Assembly (NCBI RefSeq): GCF_036959255.1
Contig: NZ_JAWMTI010000002.1
Coordinates: 310,001-374,000 of the forward strand
Reading direction: 5' to 3'
DNA length: 64,000 nucleotides
DNA from: Olivibacter sp036959255
Lineage (GTDB): Bacteria; Bacteroidota; Bacteroidia; Sphingobacteriales; Sphingobacteriaceae
This document shows, in pieces, positions 1 to 9,335 of this stretch. Each line of letters begins with the position of its first letter. Position 1 is the first letter of the stretch. The notes under the pieces are model-generated. The model was not told the DNA's origin. It did no database searches and was given only the letters and a program-made list of their open reading frames with translations. The position numbers and the translations under genes are program-made.

Positions 1-434
1 GCCCCGGTTATAAAGAACTTCCTGCTTATTACCAACCGATCATAACCCATAATATCGCAAAAAATGTCTACAGTAATTCCAGCTGGAGCGACGATATGAA
101 TATTATGGATTTTGCAAATGATGACAATTTTGGAACTTCCTGGATAGCCAACACGGCCGCTACCGGTAATCCATGGTATGAGCTAGACTTTGATCGCTCC
201 GCCTATTTTAACACGATCGTGATCACAGAAGGAAAGGATGCACCTGCCGATTACACCATCGCGTATTATCACGATGGTAAATGGTTAGCTGTTGAAGGAG
301 AAATAAAGAATCAAGGACGTATAAAGATCTGTCGCTTTAACACCGTTATCGGGCAAAAGCTTCGCTTGCATATCCAACCAAAGAATGGGCGTGCTATACT
401 CTCAGAAGTAGGGGTTTATCATGAACGGAACTAA
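1..434 (+). CDS. C-terminal part of a carbohydrate-active protein, F5/8-type (discoidin-like) domain
   Basis: The frame is open from the first bases of the window (first full codon at base 3), so the start lies outside. About 143 residues are visible. The segment from about residue 23 reads like an F5/8 type C (CBM32-like) sandwich: NSSWSDD near the start, 'GTSWIANTAATGNPWYELDF', an 'ITEGKD' strand and a closing 'AILSEVGVYHE' strand. Such domains sit at the C-terminus of GH29 alpha-L-fucosidases and other exported glycosidases of Bacteroidota and bind glycans. The catalytic part is not visible, so the enzyme class is unknown; fucosidase is only the most familiar match. It converges on the AraC gene that follows. 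Confidence 0.7.
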   Translation, partial: PGYKELPAYYQPIITHNIAKNVYSNSSWSDDMNIMDFANDDNFGTSWIANTAATGNPWYELDFDRSAYFNTIVITEGKDAPADYTIAYYHDGKWLAVEGEIKNQGRIKICRFNTVIGQKLRLHIQPKNGRAILSEVGVYHERN

Positions 435-456
435 TTGGAGATGTAAAATCTATCAT

Positions 457-1341
457 TCACTTCCCTGGAAAGGATTTATATTGACTGGGAGTTTTACCCA
501 CCTGTTCTCTGAACACGGCACAAAAATGAGAGCTCGATTTAAAACCGCATAAATAAGAAATATCATTAACCGTTTTATCGTTCTGAATCAATAGTTCTTT
601 TGCATGTATTAGCCTTACTTCCGTTAGGTACTGAGAAAAGTTTCTTCCCATCCGTTTTCTGAAGAACCTGCAAAAGCTTTGTTCCGTCATACAAGCGATA
701 TCTGCGATCTGTTTGAGCGTTATCGGTCTGTCAAAGTTCCTTTTAATAAAATTAACAACCGGTATCAAGCGATCCGAACGGTATGCTTCCTTATTTGATT
801 CAATAGCTTCTTCCGTAATGAAACTTATTTCGCTCGAAGAAGCTATTAAATCCATAATTTCCAAAAGACCTGTTATTTTTTTAAAGCCCTCTACCGCAGC
901 CAATTCCAGCAATTTATCGGCGATTATTTTTCTCGTTTCTCCAAAAATCTTGATGCCTTTGGATGATTGTCGAATCAGATCACCAATGGATCGAAACTCC
1001 CTAAAGAAATCACTGAGCTGCTCGAAAACTTTCGGATTAAAGTAGGTTACGATCACCTTCGATTTTAACGTTGAGTCCTTTTCATAAAAAGCAGGATCAC
1101 TTAACCATACATGTGGAACGTTCGAACCGATAAACACCATGTCACCCGCTTCAAAGCGCTCCACCTTATCACCAATAATTCTTGTTCCAAATCCCTCAAT
1201 AACAAAAACAAGCTCCAGCTCGGGATGCGAATGGAAAGAAGGCTGAGCATGGAAAGGCGAACATAGAAAGCGTTGATCCCTTAAATCAATTTTTGTCAAA
1301 TCCTGTATCAAAGGAGTTAACTCCGTCTTTAACAATCTCAT
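457..1341 (-). CDS. AraC family transcriptional regulator with cupin sensor domain
   Basis: 294 residues. The N-terminal half is a cupin-like ligand domain ('FHSHPELELVFVIEG', 'FEAGDMVFIGSNVPHVW'), the histidine-rich pattern of AraC-type sugar sensors. The C-terminal ~100 residues carry the double HTH: 'PITLKQIADIACMTEQSFCRFFRKRMG' and 'TVNDISYLCGFKSSSHFCAVFREQVGKTPSQYKS'. It lies downstream of, and on the same strand as, the SDR and IlvD-family genes, 231 bp away, so it may be the regulator of that sugar-oxidation pair, or of the glycosidase on its other side. The inducer cannot be told from sequence. Confidence 0.9.
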   Translation of the reverse strand: MRLLKTELTPLIQDLTKIDLRDQRFLCSPFHAQPSFHSHPELELVFVIEGFGTRIIGDKVERFEAGDMVFIGSNVPHVWLSDPAFYEKDSTLKSKVIVTYFNPKVFEQLSDFFREFRSIGDLIRQSSKGIKIFGETRKIIADKLLELAAVEGFKKITGLLEIMDLIASSSEISFITEEAIESNKEAYRSDRLIPVVNFIKRNFDRPITLKQIADIACMTEQSFCRFFRKRMGRNFSQYLTEVRLIHAKELLIQNDKTVNDISYLCGFKSSSHFCAVFREQVGKTPSQYKSFPGK

Positions 1342-1572
1342 TTCAAATTCATTATTAGCTACAAAAACCTTTTAATCAGGGTTCAACCGTTGAACCTCAT
1401 TCGCTTCTACACGAATTGAAAATAAGGTATGGGCATTACCGATAGCCATTAAATTTCGATATAAGATAAGCTTGCGATCTTAAGCTATAGGTAATTCCTT
1501 ATTGGTTCTAATAACAAAAATAGAACTTTTGATCAACAAAGCACGATCAATGACAAAAACATATACCTCTTT

Positions 1573-2343
1573 TTATGCAGGAGAAGGGCTTGTAGCGGTC
1601 CACCCCCCATCAACGATCAGGCTTTGACCGGTAATGTGTCTGGCTTTATCCGATACAAGAAACAAAGCAGCATCAGCAATATCGCGAGGATGAGCCGGGC
1701 GGCCCATAGGCGTAATTTCCGACCATTGCCGTTCATAATCAGGATCATTGGCTGTACGTTCCGTTAGTGTTGCTCCGGGCACAACCGTATTAATATTGAT
1801 CCGAAAAGGTGAAAGTTCCAACACCAAACTTTTAGCAAGCATTTCTAATGCCGCTTTCGTCATTCCATAAGCTGCTAAATCTTTATGGGCCTGATGCCCC
1901 GTTACCGAAGAGGTAAACAGAATAGATCCCCCCTTGGGTTGGCCTTTCATCTGATTGGCCGCTGCCTGTGTCAAAAGAAAAGTACCGACTAAATTCACCT
2001 GTAATACCTTCGATAAATCAGTGACGGTGTAGGTAAAGAAATCGCCAAATGAGGTAATACCTGCATTGGCGATCACCATATCCAATAAGCCATTCTCAGC
2101 TACTGCCTGCCCTATCATCCATTGAATAACCTTAGGATCGCTGGCATCCCCCGGACAGGCGATACATTTGCCACCGGTTTCAGTAATACGAGCAGCTGCG
2201 GAAAGAGCTAAATTTTCGTCGATATCGTTTAATAATACGGTAGCCCCTGCCCCTACCAGTTGTTTACAAATTTCATAACCAATACCTTGCCCGGCTCCTG
2301 TAACGATAGCCGTTCTCTTGTTAAAATCCTTGTTCATTGCCAT
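1573..2343 (-). CDS. SDR family NAD(P)-dependent oxidoreductase (sugar dehydrogenase-like)
   Basis: 256 residues, the classical SDR length. The cofactor motif TGAGQGIG is at residues ~15-22, NAG at ~95, the catalytic Ser in 'LFTSSVTG' and the YxxxK pair in 'YGMTK'; the C-terminus 'ITGQSLIVDGGW' is typical of classical SDRs. It follows the IlvD/EDD-type dehydratase by 32 bp on the same strand, so the two are probably one transcript. In known non-phosphorylative pathways a sugar dehydrogenase and a sugar-acid dehydratase act in sequence, so oxidation of a free sugar or of a deoxy-sugar acid is the likely job. Substrate is inference. A second Met three codons in is an alternative start. Confidence 0.88.
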   Translation of the reverse strand: MAMNKDFNKRTAIVTGAGQGIGYEICKQLVGAGATVLLNDIDENLALSAAARITETGGKCIACPGDASDPKVIQWMIGQAVAENGLLDMVIANAGITSFGDFFTYTVTDLSKVLQVNLVGTFLLTQAAANQMKGQPKGGSILFTSSVTGHQAHKDLAAYGMTKAALEMLAKSLVLELSPFRININTVVPGATLTERTANDPDYERQWSEITPMGRPAHPRDIADAALFLVSDKARHITGQSLIVDGGWTATSPSPA

Positions 2344-2375
2344 ATACTTCTCCGATCGGTTTATATCCTGTACAA

Positions 2376-4088
2376 TTAATGGGAGTCTCTCAGCACTTCG
2401 CTACCAGAGGATCCTTTTAAAAAATCAAAATCCATTCCAAGATGCGCCTGCTCTACATGCGTTACAAACAGGCGATTATAACCTCTTGAAAAAGTATTCA
2501 CAGGATCAGATAACAGTGCTCTACGTCGATCTAATTCATCCGCATCTACCAATAAATTTAACTGTCGAGCGGCCACGTCCAGTTGAATCAAATCGCCATC
2601 CCTTACCAGTGCAAGGGTTCCATTAGCTGCCGTTTCCGGTGATACGTGCAATACGACAGTGCCGAAACCGGTTCCACTCATCCGGCCATCGGAAATACGA
2701 ACCATATCTGTTACGCCCTGCGCTAATATTTTTTTGGGAAGCCCCATATTACCGACTTCCGGCATACCGGGATACCCTTTTGGTCCAACATTTTTCAACA
2801 CCAATACACTCGTCGCATCAACCGGCAGATCATCATCATCAATCCGTTGTTTATAATCTTCAATATTCTCAAATACAACCGCTTTCCCAGTATGCTGCAT
2901 GAGCAGCGGGTTGGCCGCAGCTGGTTTAATAAGAGCACCCGCCTCGCATAAATTGCCCCTCAGTACTGCAAAACCCGCATTTTTCTTAAAGGGTTCCGCA
3001 AAGGAAGCAATTACTGATTTATTGAGTGCTGTGGCTTTCTGAATGTTTTCGGCCAAGGTTTTTCCATTGACTGTTATACAAGCGCCATGCAGCGCATCCA
3101 GCATTTCGCGCATCACGGCGGGGAGCCCTCCTGCATCATACAAATCATCCATAAAGTATTGGCCGGACGGTTGCAGATTGGCAAGCAAGGGAATATCAAC
3201 TGCTAACCGATCGAAATCATCCAATTGCAAAGGAACACCTACCCTCCCGGCGATGGCCAACAAATGAATAACAAAATTGGTGGAACCACCAATAGCCGCA
3301 TTTACTTTAATGGCGTTCTCAAATGCCTGCCTTGTTAAAATATCCGCGGGCTTCAAATCTTCCCGCACCATATCCACAATACGTCGTCCCGATAGCTGGG
3401 CAAGCACCTTTCGGTTGGCGTCGACTGCCGGGATAGCGGCATTCTCCGGTAAGGAAAGACCCAGCGCCTCTACCATGCAAGCCATGGAAGATGCAGTTCC
3501 CACTACCGCACAATGCCCCCTACTTCGACACATCCCTGCCTCCGCCAAGTTTAATTCTTCTTCCGTCATAATTCCCGAACGCAAGCTTTCTGAAAACCGC
3601 CATATATCACTTGTACCGATGCTCCGGCCCTGGTATTTCCCCGTCAACATGGCCCCACCCGATACAACCAATGTTGGAATGTTCACACTACAGGCCCCCA
3701 TCACCAAGGCTGGTGTTGTTTTATCACAACCGCACATTAGAACGACGCCATCCAATGGGTTAGCGCGAATAGATTCTTCTACATCCATACTCACCAAGTT
3801 TCGGTACAACATGGCCGTTGGCTTGATCAATGTTTCGCCCAAAGACATGACGGGAAATTCAAGCGGAAAACCGCCCGCTTCGATAATACCTCTTTTTACG
3901 GATTCCGCCAGTTCGCGAAAGTGGGCATTACAAGGTGTTAACTCAGACCATGTATTACAAATTCCGATAATAGGCTTCCCCTTAAATTCATCCGCCGGAA
4001 TGCCCTGGTTTTTCATCCACGCCCGGTAAATAAACCCATCCTTTCCTTTTTTTCCAAACCAGTCTTGACTACGAAGTTTCTTGTTCAT
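2376..4088 (-). CDS. IlvD/EDD family dehydratase, sugar-acid (L-arabinonate/xylonate/fuconate) type
   Basis: 570 residues, full length for the family. The N-terminus 'IIGICNTWSELTPCNAHF' and 'GCDKTTPALVMGA' are signatures of the sugar-acid branch rather than of valine-pathway IlvD. Cysteines near residues 53, 121 and 193 fit the three [2Fe-2S] ligands described for L-arabinonate dehydratase. Family enzymes dehydrate aldonic acids to 2-keto-3-deoxy acids with a Mg2+ and Fe-S centre in the cytoplasm. First gene of a probable operon with the SDR 32 bp downstream. With a glycosidase tail and AraC regulators nearby, a role in pentose or fucose/rhamnose breakdown is plausible; the exact sugar acid cannot be read from sequence. 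Confidence 0.9.
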   Translation of the reverse strand: MNKKLRSQDWFGKKGKDGFIYRAWMKNQGIPADEFKGKPIIGICNTWSELTPCNAHFRELAESVKRGIIEAGGFPLEFPVMSLGETLIKPTAMLYRNLVSMDVEESIRANPLDGVVLMCGCDKTTPALVMGACSVNIPTLVVSGGAMLTGKYQGRSIGTSDIWRFSESLRSGIMTEEELNLAEAGMCRSRGHCAVVGTASSMACMVEALGLSLPENAAIPAVDANRKVLAQLSGRRIVDMVREDLKPADILTRQAFENAIKVNAAIGGSTNFVIHLLAIAGRVGVPLQLDDFDRLAVDIPLLANLQPSGQYFMDDLYDAGGLPAVMREMLDALHGACITVNGKTLAENIQKATALNKSVIASFAEPFKKNAGFAVLRGNLCEAGALIKPAAANPLLMQHTGKAVVFENIEDYKQRIDDDDLPVDATSVLVLKNVGPKGYPGMPEVGNMGLPKKILAQGVTDMVRISDGRMSGTGFGTVVLHVSPETAANGTLALVRDGDLIQLDVAARQLNLLVDADELDRRRALLSDPVNTFSRGYNRLFVTHVEQAHLGMDFDFLKGSSGSEVLRDSH

Positions 4089-4242
4089 ACTGCTATGTGC
4101 TTAGCTTGCTAAGATATTCTTTTTATCTTTTTGCAGATATCAATGGATTATCCAATTCATATCATACACTTAACCCTTTTTAGCCTGCTTTAAAGCCTCT
4201 CGTTGCTTCACATCTTTGGTAGAAAAAGAAACGTTGACGCCG

Positions 4243-4668
4243 CTATCCCAATTTTATTTGGGTCAGTACTTTTCCCAATAAGCGTGCTAAATCTTGCAGC
4301 TCCTTTTTCGTTAGGATGGTACTTGCCTGTTTGGTAACCTGTCCACGGAAACTCTCCGAAGCATCTATGAGCAGTTTTCCTTTATCGGTAGCTTTCAGGT
4401 AGAAAATCCGTCGATCTTCCTCACTTTGTACCTGCGATAGGAGATCATTCTCCACCAAAAATTTTACCTGCCGGGATATGGCCGGTGCACTGATCCCAAA
4501 TTCTACCGCCAGTTTTTTGCCCGTCATCTTTCCCTTGCGGTATATATACTCCACCAAATTATAGTGCGTCGCTGTGATCCCATTAAAATCACCTTTGTTC
4601 ATATTGGCCAATATATAGCACTGGAAATCTGTAAAAACCTCAAAAAACCGCTCTTGATCTTTTGTCAT
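4243..4668 (-). CDS. MarR family transcriptional regulator
   Basis: 141 residues, normal MarR length. A winged HTH is visible: 'YIYRKGKMTGKKLAVEFGISAPAISRQVKFLVENDLLSQVQSEEDRRIFYLKATDKG', with the conserved wing DxR (EEDRR). It is divergent from a UvrA2-type ABC ATPase, the starts being 53 bp apart with a TTAACT/AGTTAA repeat between them. By the usual logic of divergent MarR genes it should repress itself and the ATPase and release DNA on binding a toxic ligand; that role is inferred from layout. A 155-bp gap separates it from the IlvD-family gene upstream of its stop. Confidence 0.88.
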   Translation of the reverse strand: MTKDQERFFEVFTDFQCYILANMNKGDFNGITATHYNLVEYIYRKGKMTGKKLAVEFGISAPAISRQVKFLVENDLLSQVQSEEDRRIFYLKATDKGKLLIDASESFRGQVTKQASTILTKKELQDLARLLGKVLTQIKLG

Positions 4669-4682
4669 AAAAACAAAAATTG

Positions 4683-4713
4683 ATTAACTTAGTTAACTAT
4701 TAACAAAGTTAAT
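4683..4713. promoter_or_regulatory. Candidate MarR operator (TTAACT / AGTTAA repeats)
   Basis: Between the divergent marR and uvrA2-like starts lie TTAACTTAGTTAACTATTAA and then CAAAGTTAAT. TTAACT and its complement AGTTAA occur repeatedly in both orientations within 31 bp, which fits a MarR dimer site covering both promoters. Assigned from position and symmetry only. Confidence 0.5.
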
Positions 4714-4721
4714 AAAAAAAG

Positions 4722-6974
4722 ATGTCTTCGATCAAAATCATTCATGCGCGTCAGAACAACCTTAAAAACATTTCCCTTGAGATTCCAAAAAAAAGCATCA
4801 CCGTGTTTACAGGTGTATCCGGTTCGGGCAAATCCTCTTTGGTATTTGAAACCATCGGTGCCGAAGCCCAACGGCAAATTAACGAAACGCAGAACAGTTT
4901 TGTCCGAAACCGCTTACAGCACTATGGCGTGGCAGATGTAGACCGGATTGAAAATCTCAATGTTCCCGTCATTATCAATCAAAAAAAATTAGGAGGCAAT
5001 GCACGCTCTACCGTTGGCACCGCGACCGACGTATACGCACCTTTAAGGTTGTTATTTTCGCGGATGGGTGAACCCTTTGTAGGTTACTCCACGGTATTTT
5101 CGTTTAACAATCCACAAGGGATGTGTCTACAATGTGAGGGTTTAGGTTTTGTCCAGACCGTCAATGTGTCAACGCTTATTGATAAAGAGAAGTCATTGAA
5201 CGAAGGGGCCATTTTGTTCCCGACCTTTCAGCCGGGCGGCTGGCGTTGGACACGCTATGTATATGCCGGCTATTTTGATAACAATAAAAAATTAAAAGAC
5301 TATAGCGAAGACGAGTGGAATATTCTCCTTTACGCTAGCGAACACAAGCCTCCGCACCCCGACAAGAATTGGGGGAAAACCGTTAAATATGAGGGTGTGA
5401 TTCCGCGGATAGAGCAAGCCTTTTTACGAAAAGATGCCAAGGAATACCATACACGTAAAAATGCCTTAAAACAAGTGATAAGCACCCAAATCTGTCCGTC
5501 CTGTAAAGGGCAGCGATTGAACAAGAAAGTACTTTCTTGCAAAATAAATGGGAAAAACATAGCTGAATGCACCGCTATGGCTGTTGATGAGTTATTGCCT
5601 TTTATTGACAGTATACAATCCGAAACCTATACCGTAATTCTTCAGGAAATAGCAAAAAAATTGGAGAATATCCGTGATATCGGCTTACAATATCTGACCT
5701 TGGACCGACGAACAGATACGCTATCCGGCGGCGAGTCGCAACGGATTAAAATGGTCAAATACCTCGGAAGCAGCTTGGTTGATTTACTTTATATTTTTGA
5801 TGAACCCAGTATTGGTTTACATCCAAAAGATGTTCAGCATATTGCTTCGATTATCCATCGGATAAAGGATAAAGGAAACACCGTTCTGATCGTAGAACAT
5901 GATCCCGATTTGATCAAAATTGCCGATCAGGTGGTGGATATGGGACCTGGATCGGGTAAAAACGGTGGTGAAATCATTTATCAGGGCAGCTTTGCCGATC
6001 TCAAGCAATCGCCGGGAAAAACCGGACGTTATTTTGCACAGCGTCCCTCTTTCAATAAAAATCCACGCCCGGCAAGGAGATACATGGACATTGAACATGC
6101 CACCAAAAACAATTTAAAAAATGTTTCTGTACGCATACCCAAGGGGCTATTGACGGTCGTTACAGGTGTTGCAGGTTCTGGAAAAAGCACCTTGATTCAT
6201 GGTGTACTTCCGAATTTTTATCCGCAAGCTACGGTTATCGATCAATCTGCTTTTGTAACTAGCATTCGGTCCAATGTGTTGACCTACCTTCATTTGTCGG
6301 ATACCGTTAGAAAGCTTTTCGCTGAGGCAAATCAAGTATCGGAAAAGCTATTTAGCAGGAACAGCGAAGGAGCCTGCAAAAACTGCAAAGGCTTGGGGGT
6401 AGAGAAAATTGATCTTGCTTTCATAGACGATATAGAACAAACTTGTGAGATATGCGGCGGTTCAGGATACGATCCAGCGGTTTTGCAATATACTTATCAT
6501 GCGCTGAACATTGCCGATGTCATGAAGTTAACCATTACCGATGCCCGCTCATTTTTCCCGGAGACCTTGTTTTCGAAGGCTTTCAATTTGTTAATTCAGT
6601 TGGGATTGGAATACCTGACGCTCGGCCAGCGACTGGATACATTCTCCGGCGGGGAAAGACAAAGACTAAAATTGACCAAAGAGCTAAACGGTTCAGGCCA
6701 TATCCTTATTTTGGATGAACCCAGCACAGGTTTACATCCCAACGATACACAAAAGCTGCTGGCTTTTCTGAACAACTTGGTTGATCAAAACAATACACTT
6801 ATTGTCATCGAGCATAACCTTGATATTATTGCACAAGCAGACTGGATCATTGATATCGGACCCGGTGCCGGGAAATACGGTGGTGAAATTGTGTTTGAAG
6901 GAACGGTACAGCAGCTGTTGAAAAATAAAACGAGTGCAACAGCTCGCTACCTCCGTCAGTATTTAATGATTTGA
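4722..6974 (+). CDS. UvrA2-type ABC-F-like ATPase (excinuclease ABC subunit A paralogue)
   Basis: 750 residues against ~940 for UvrA. Two ABC halves are present: Walker A GVSGSGKSS at ~31-39 and GVAGSGKST at ~481-489, signatures LSGGESQR and FSGGERQR, Walker B 'YIFDEPSIGLHP' and 'LILDEPSTGLHP'. Zinc-binding CxxC pairs occur at ~135 (CLQC), ~258 (CPSC), ~550 (CKNC) and ~574 (CEIC). The shorter first half suggests the UvrB-binding region is missing, the hallmark of UvrA2/DrrC-type proteins linked to resistance to DNA-binding drugs. The divergent MarR gene supports a drug-response role. Whether it acts in repair or drug removal is unknown. Confidence 0.9.
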   Translation: MSSIKIIHARQNNLKNISLEIPKKSITVFTGVSGSGKSSLVFETIGAEAQRQINETQNSFVRNRLQHYGVADVDRIENLNVPVIINQKKLGGNARSTVGTATDVYAPLRLLFSRMGEPFVGYSTVFSFNNPQGMCLQCEGLGFVQTVNVSTLIDKEKSLNEGAILFPTFQPGGWRWTRYVYAGYFDNNKKLKDYSEDEWNILLYASEHKPPHPDKNWGKTVKYEGVIPRIEQAFLRKDAKEYHTRKNALKQVISTQICPSCKGQRLNKKVLSCKINGKNIAECTAMAVDELLPFIDSIQSETYTVILQEIAKKLENIRDIGLQYLTLDRRTDTLSGGESQRIKMVKYLGSSLVDLLYIFDEPSIGLHPKDVQHIASIIHRIKDKGNTVLIVEHDPDLIKIADQVVDMGPGSGKNGGEIIYQGSFADLKQSPGKTGRYFAQRPSFNKNPRPARRYMDIEHATKNNLKNVSVRIPKGLLTVVTGVAGSGKSTLIHGVLPNFYPQATVIDQSAFVTSIRSNVLTYLHLSDTVRKLFAEANQVSEKLFSRNSEGACKNCKGLGVEKIDLAFIDDIEQTCEICGGSGYDPAVLQYTYHALNIADVMKLTITDARSFFPETLFSKAFNLLIQLGLEYLTLGQRLDTFSGGERQRLKLTKELNGSGHILILDEPSTGLHPNDTQKLLAFLNNLVDQNNTLIVIEHNLDIIAQADWIIDIGPGAGKYGGEIVFEGTVQQLLKNKTSATARYLRQYLMI

Positions 6975-7118
6975 CTCACCTTCGGGCTAGCGCTCATCTC
7001 GATGAGTAATATCTTGAAAAACGAGGAAATAAATAAACAAAGACCTTCAAATTTATTAACTTTATCAATCGACATCCAAGGGCAACGACTAAATATAGCA
7101 TAGCCCCGTAAACCAATT

Positions 7119-9260
7119 ATGATGAGCATATCCATAAAGATCTTAAATAAGTCCTATCATTTTATCCTTGTATTATTATTTATAGCCCCTCATCTGCTGT
7201 TAGGTCAAGTTGAAGATACCGCTTGGTGGAGACGCAACAACCTGCGGGTTATCCAGACAAATCTCCCCGCTTTTACCGCCGAACATATCGAACCGAAGGC
7301 CTTTGTAGAACAGCTAGTGGCCGCATCGGCTAACACGCTGATCATCAACGCCGGCGGCATCATGGCTTTTTATCCTACTGCTCTTCCCTATCATTACCGA
7401 AACCCCTATGCCGCCGACAGTCTGTTGAGTGATATCATTTATCGTTGCCACGAGCAAGGTATACGTGTTATTGTACGCGTAGATTTCAGCCGGCTTCATA
7501 AATCTATTTTTGAACAGCATCCAGATTGGTGCTATCTATCTGCCAAAGGCGAACGTATGGTTAACGATGATATTTACGTAGTTTCTATCAATGCGCCTTA
7601 TGTCCAGGAAAAATCATTTGAAATCGTCCGTGAAATCATCGATCGCTATCCAATCGATGGTATCTTCCTGAACATGCCGGGCTACCAAACCAATAATGCC
7701 TATATTGGGAAATACTACGGCATCGATCACAATCCTTACGATCAGCAACGCTTTAAAGCATTCAGTGGTGGTATGGATTTACCCGAGAAGGAAGATGCCG
7801 AGGATCCGCTGTTTAAAAGATACCAGGCCTTCAAACAGATGACATTAGACGACTGGGCAGAGAAATTACATACATTGGTCAAAACCAAGAATCCCGCCAT
7901 CGCCATTTGCACCTATACCGATCAATATGTAGACATTATCCGTCATGAATCGCAAAGCAATACCAGCCTGCCCTATTGGCCTTACAATGCATCTGACAAT
8001 GTCAGCAATGCCATGGGCTCCTACCCATCGCACATTATCAGCAATGCATCCATTCAGCAGATTTCCTTTCAATCGCGCTTCAACAGCGTAGGGCCCGAAG
8101 AGGTTCGCATCAGGTTATATGAGAACATGGCCAATGGATCCGGATTAGATATCAGCATGATGGGGGAATTCAACCGTAATACCGATCCGCGCAACTTTCC
8201 CGTTATTCGTTCAATTTACGGGTTCCATAAAACACATGAGGCCTATTACGGAAACTATCAGTCGCTCGCCAACGTATTGGTACTCTCCCCCGGGTTATGG
8301 GCCCATGGCATCGAAGGAGAAGAATACCGGGGCATCCAGCTGATGCTGAAAGAGGCCCATATTCCTTTTGACATAATGGAATACCATCGCCCGCATGCAC
8401 AATCAGACAGGCTTGCGCAATATGAAGTTATCATTATTCCCGGCATCCCTTCTTTGGATAGCCTGGATATAAAAGCCCTGTCGATTGCAGCAAAAAACGG
8501 CGTCCGACTATTAGCAACCGGAGCCGCTTTTGTGCAGCATCCCTCCTTTCTGAAAGCACAATTTGGGGCCTCTTTAGTAGCAGCAAATCAGGAAAGTGCG
8601 GGCAACTACCTGCAAGTTGATGATACCTCCGTTTTTCGAACGTTGGGCGGTCAACAAATGATTCATTTAGCCTATCCGATGGCGCTTTACACCTTCGATC
8701 CATCGCTTAGCAGCTACCTGCCCATCCTCGGCAAAGGTCGGCCCGGTCCACCTGAAATTGTAGGTGGGCATGAACCCATCGGCCATCAAGCGCTCGTCAT
8801 CAACGGGATCGGTAAAAACAAGCATGCCCTTCTTACACCCGCTATCGGACGTCACTATTACCTGAAAGGCTATGAGCAACACAAAGCGCTATTTCTAAAC
8901 ACCCTATCGGCAATCTACCCAGAAGCCCAAAATCTGTTAAAAACCGATGCTCCCGAACGTGTAGAGCTGATATGGAAGCAATATGCACTTAACGATCGTA
9001 CAAATCGTTCGGTCAATTTTCAGGCCGACGGGCATATTTTGCACCTGATCAATTTAACGGGCTTCAGTGGCAACAGCTATTTTAAACCGAGTGATTTACA
9101 CGGTATAAACGTTGACATTGTCTTAGCCGAAAAACCAAGTGAGATCCGCTTGTTAAAAGCGAATCAACCCCTGGATTTCGCCTGGAAAGATGGTAGATTA
9201 CGCTTCACGGTACCCACGCTTTCTGATTATGAAGCCGTTGTGGTAAAAAACAGCGATTGA
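7119..9260 (+). CDS. Exported GHL6-type hypothetical glycoside hydrolase
   Basis: 713 residues with an N-terminal signal peptide (hydrophobic 'FILVLLFIAPHLLLGQ', cleavage likely after LLGQ). A TIM-barrel-like part follows: 'WWRRNNLRVIQTNL', 'DIIYRCHEQGIRVIVRVDFS', 'YPIDGIFLNMPGYQ', as in Hypothetical glycosyl hydrolase 6 (GHL6). The middle ('YRGIQLMLKEAHIPFDIMEYH... YEVIIIPGIPSL') resembles the beta-galactosidase trimerisation (glutamine amidotransferase-like) domain, and the end is beta-rich. Likely a periplasmic or outer-membrane enzyme acting on a plant or fucosylated glycan; substrate unknown. It stands alone, 145 bp after the ATPase gene. Two start Met codons are adjacent. Confidence 0.75.
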   Translation: MMSISIKILNKSYHFILVLLFIAPHLLLGQVEDTAWWRRNNLRVIQTNLPAFTAEHIEPKAFVEQLVAASANTLIINAGGIMAFYPTALPYHYRNPYAADSLLSDIIYRCHEQGIRVIVRVDFSRLHKSIFEQHPDWCYLSAKGERMVNDDIYVVSINAPYVQEKSFEIVREIIDRYPIDGIFLNMPGYQTNNAYIGKYYGIDHNPYDQQRFKAFSGGMDLPEKEDAEDPLFKRYQAFKQMTLDDWAEKLHTLVKTKNPAIAICTYTDQYVDIIRHESQSNTSLPYWPYNASDNVSNAMGSYPSHIISNASIQQISFQSRFNSVGPEEVRIRLYENMANGSGLDISMMGEFNRNTDPRNFPVIRSIYGFHKTHEAYYGNYQSLANVLVLSPGLWAHGIEGEEYRGIQLMLKEAHIPFDIMEYHRPHAQSDRLAQYEVIIIPGIPSLDSLDIKALSIAAKNGVRLLATGAAFVQHPSFLKAQFGASLVAANQESAGNYLQVDDTSVFRTLGGQQMIHLAYPMALYTFDPSLSSYLPILGKGRPGPPEIVGGHEPIGHQALVINGIGKNKHALLTPAIGRHYYLKGYEQHKALFLNTLSAIYPEAQNLLKTDAPERVELIWKQYALNDRTNRSVNFQADGHILHLINLTGFSGNSYFKPSDLHGINVDIVLAEKPSEIRLLKANQPLDFAWKDGRLRFTVPTLSDYEAVVVKNSD

Positions 9261-9335
9261 TCCTCTCGAAGGCTCTTTATTGCGTTCATAAATACGGTCC
9301 TTTTTGTCTGCGCGCTTAGGTGAAAAGTGCGAGCA

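Noticed and set aside
3277..4029. 250-codon open frame antisense to the IlvD-family gene
   Set aside because: It is the shadow of a strongly conserved dehydratase; its translation has no family features.
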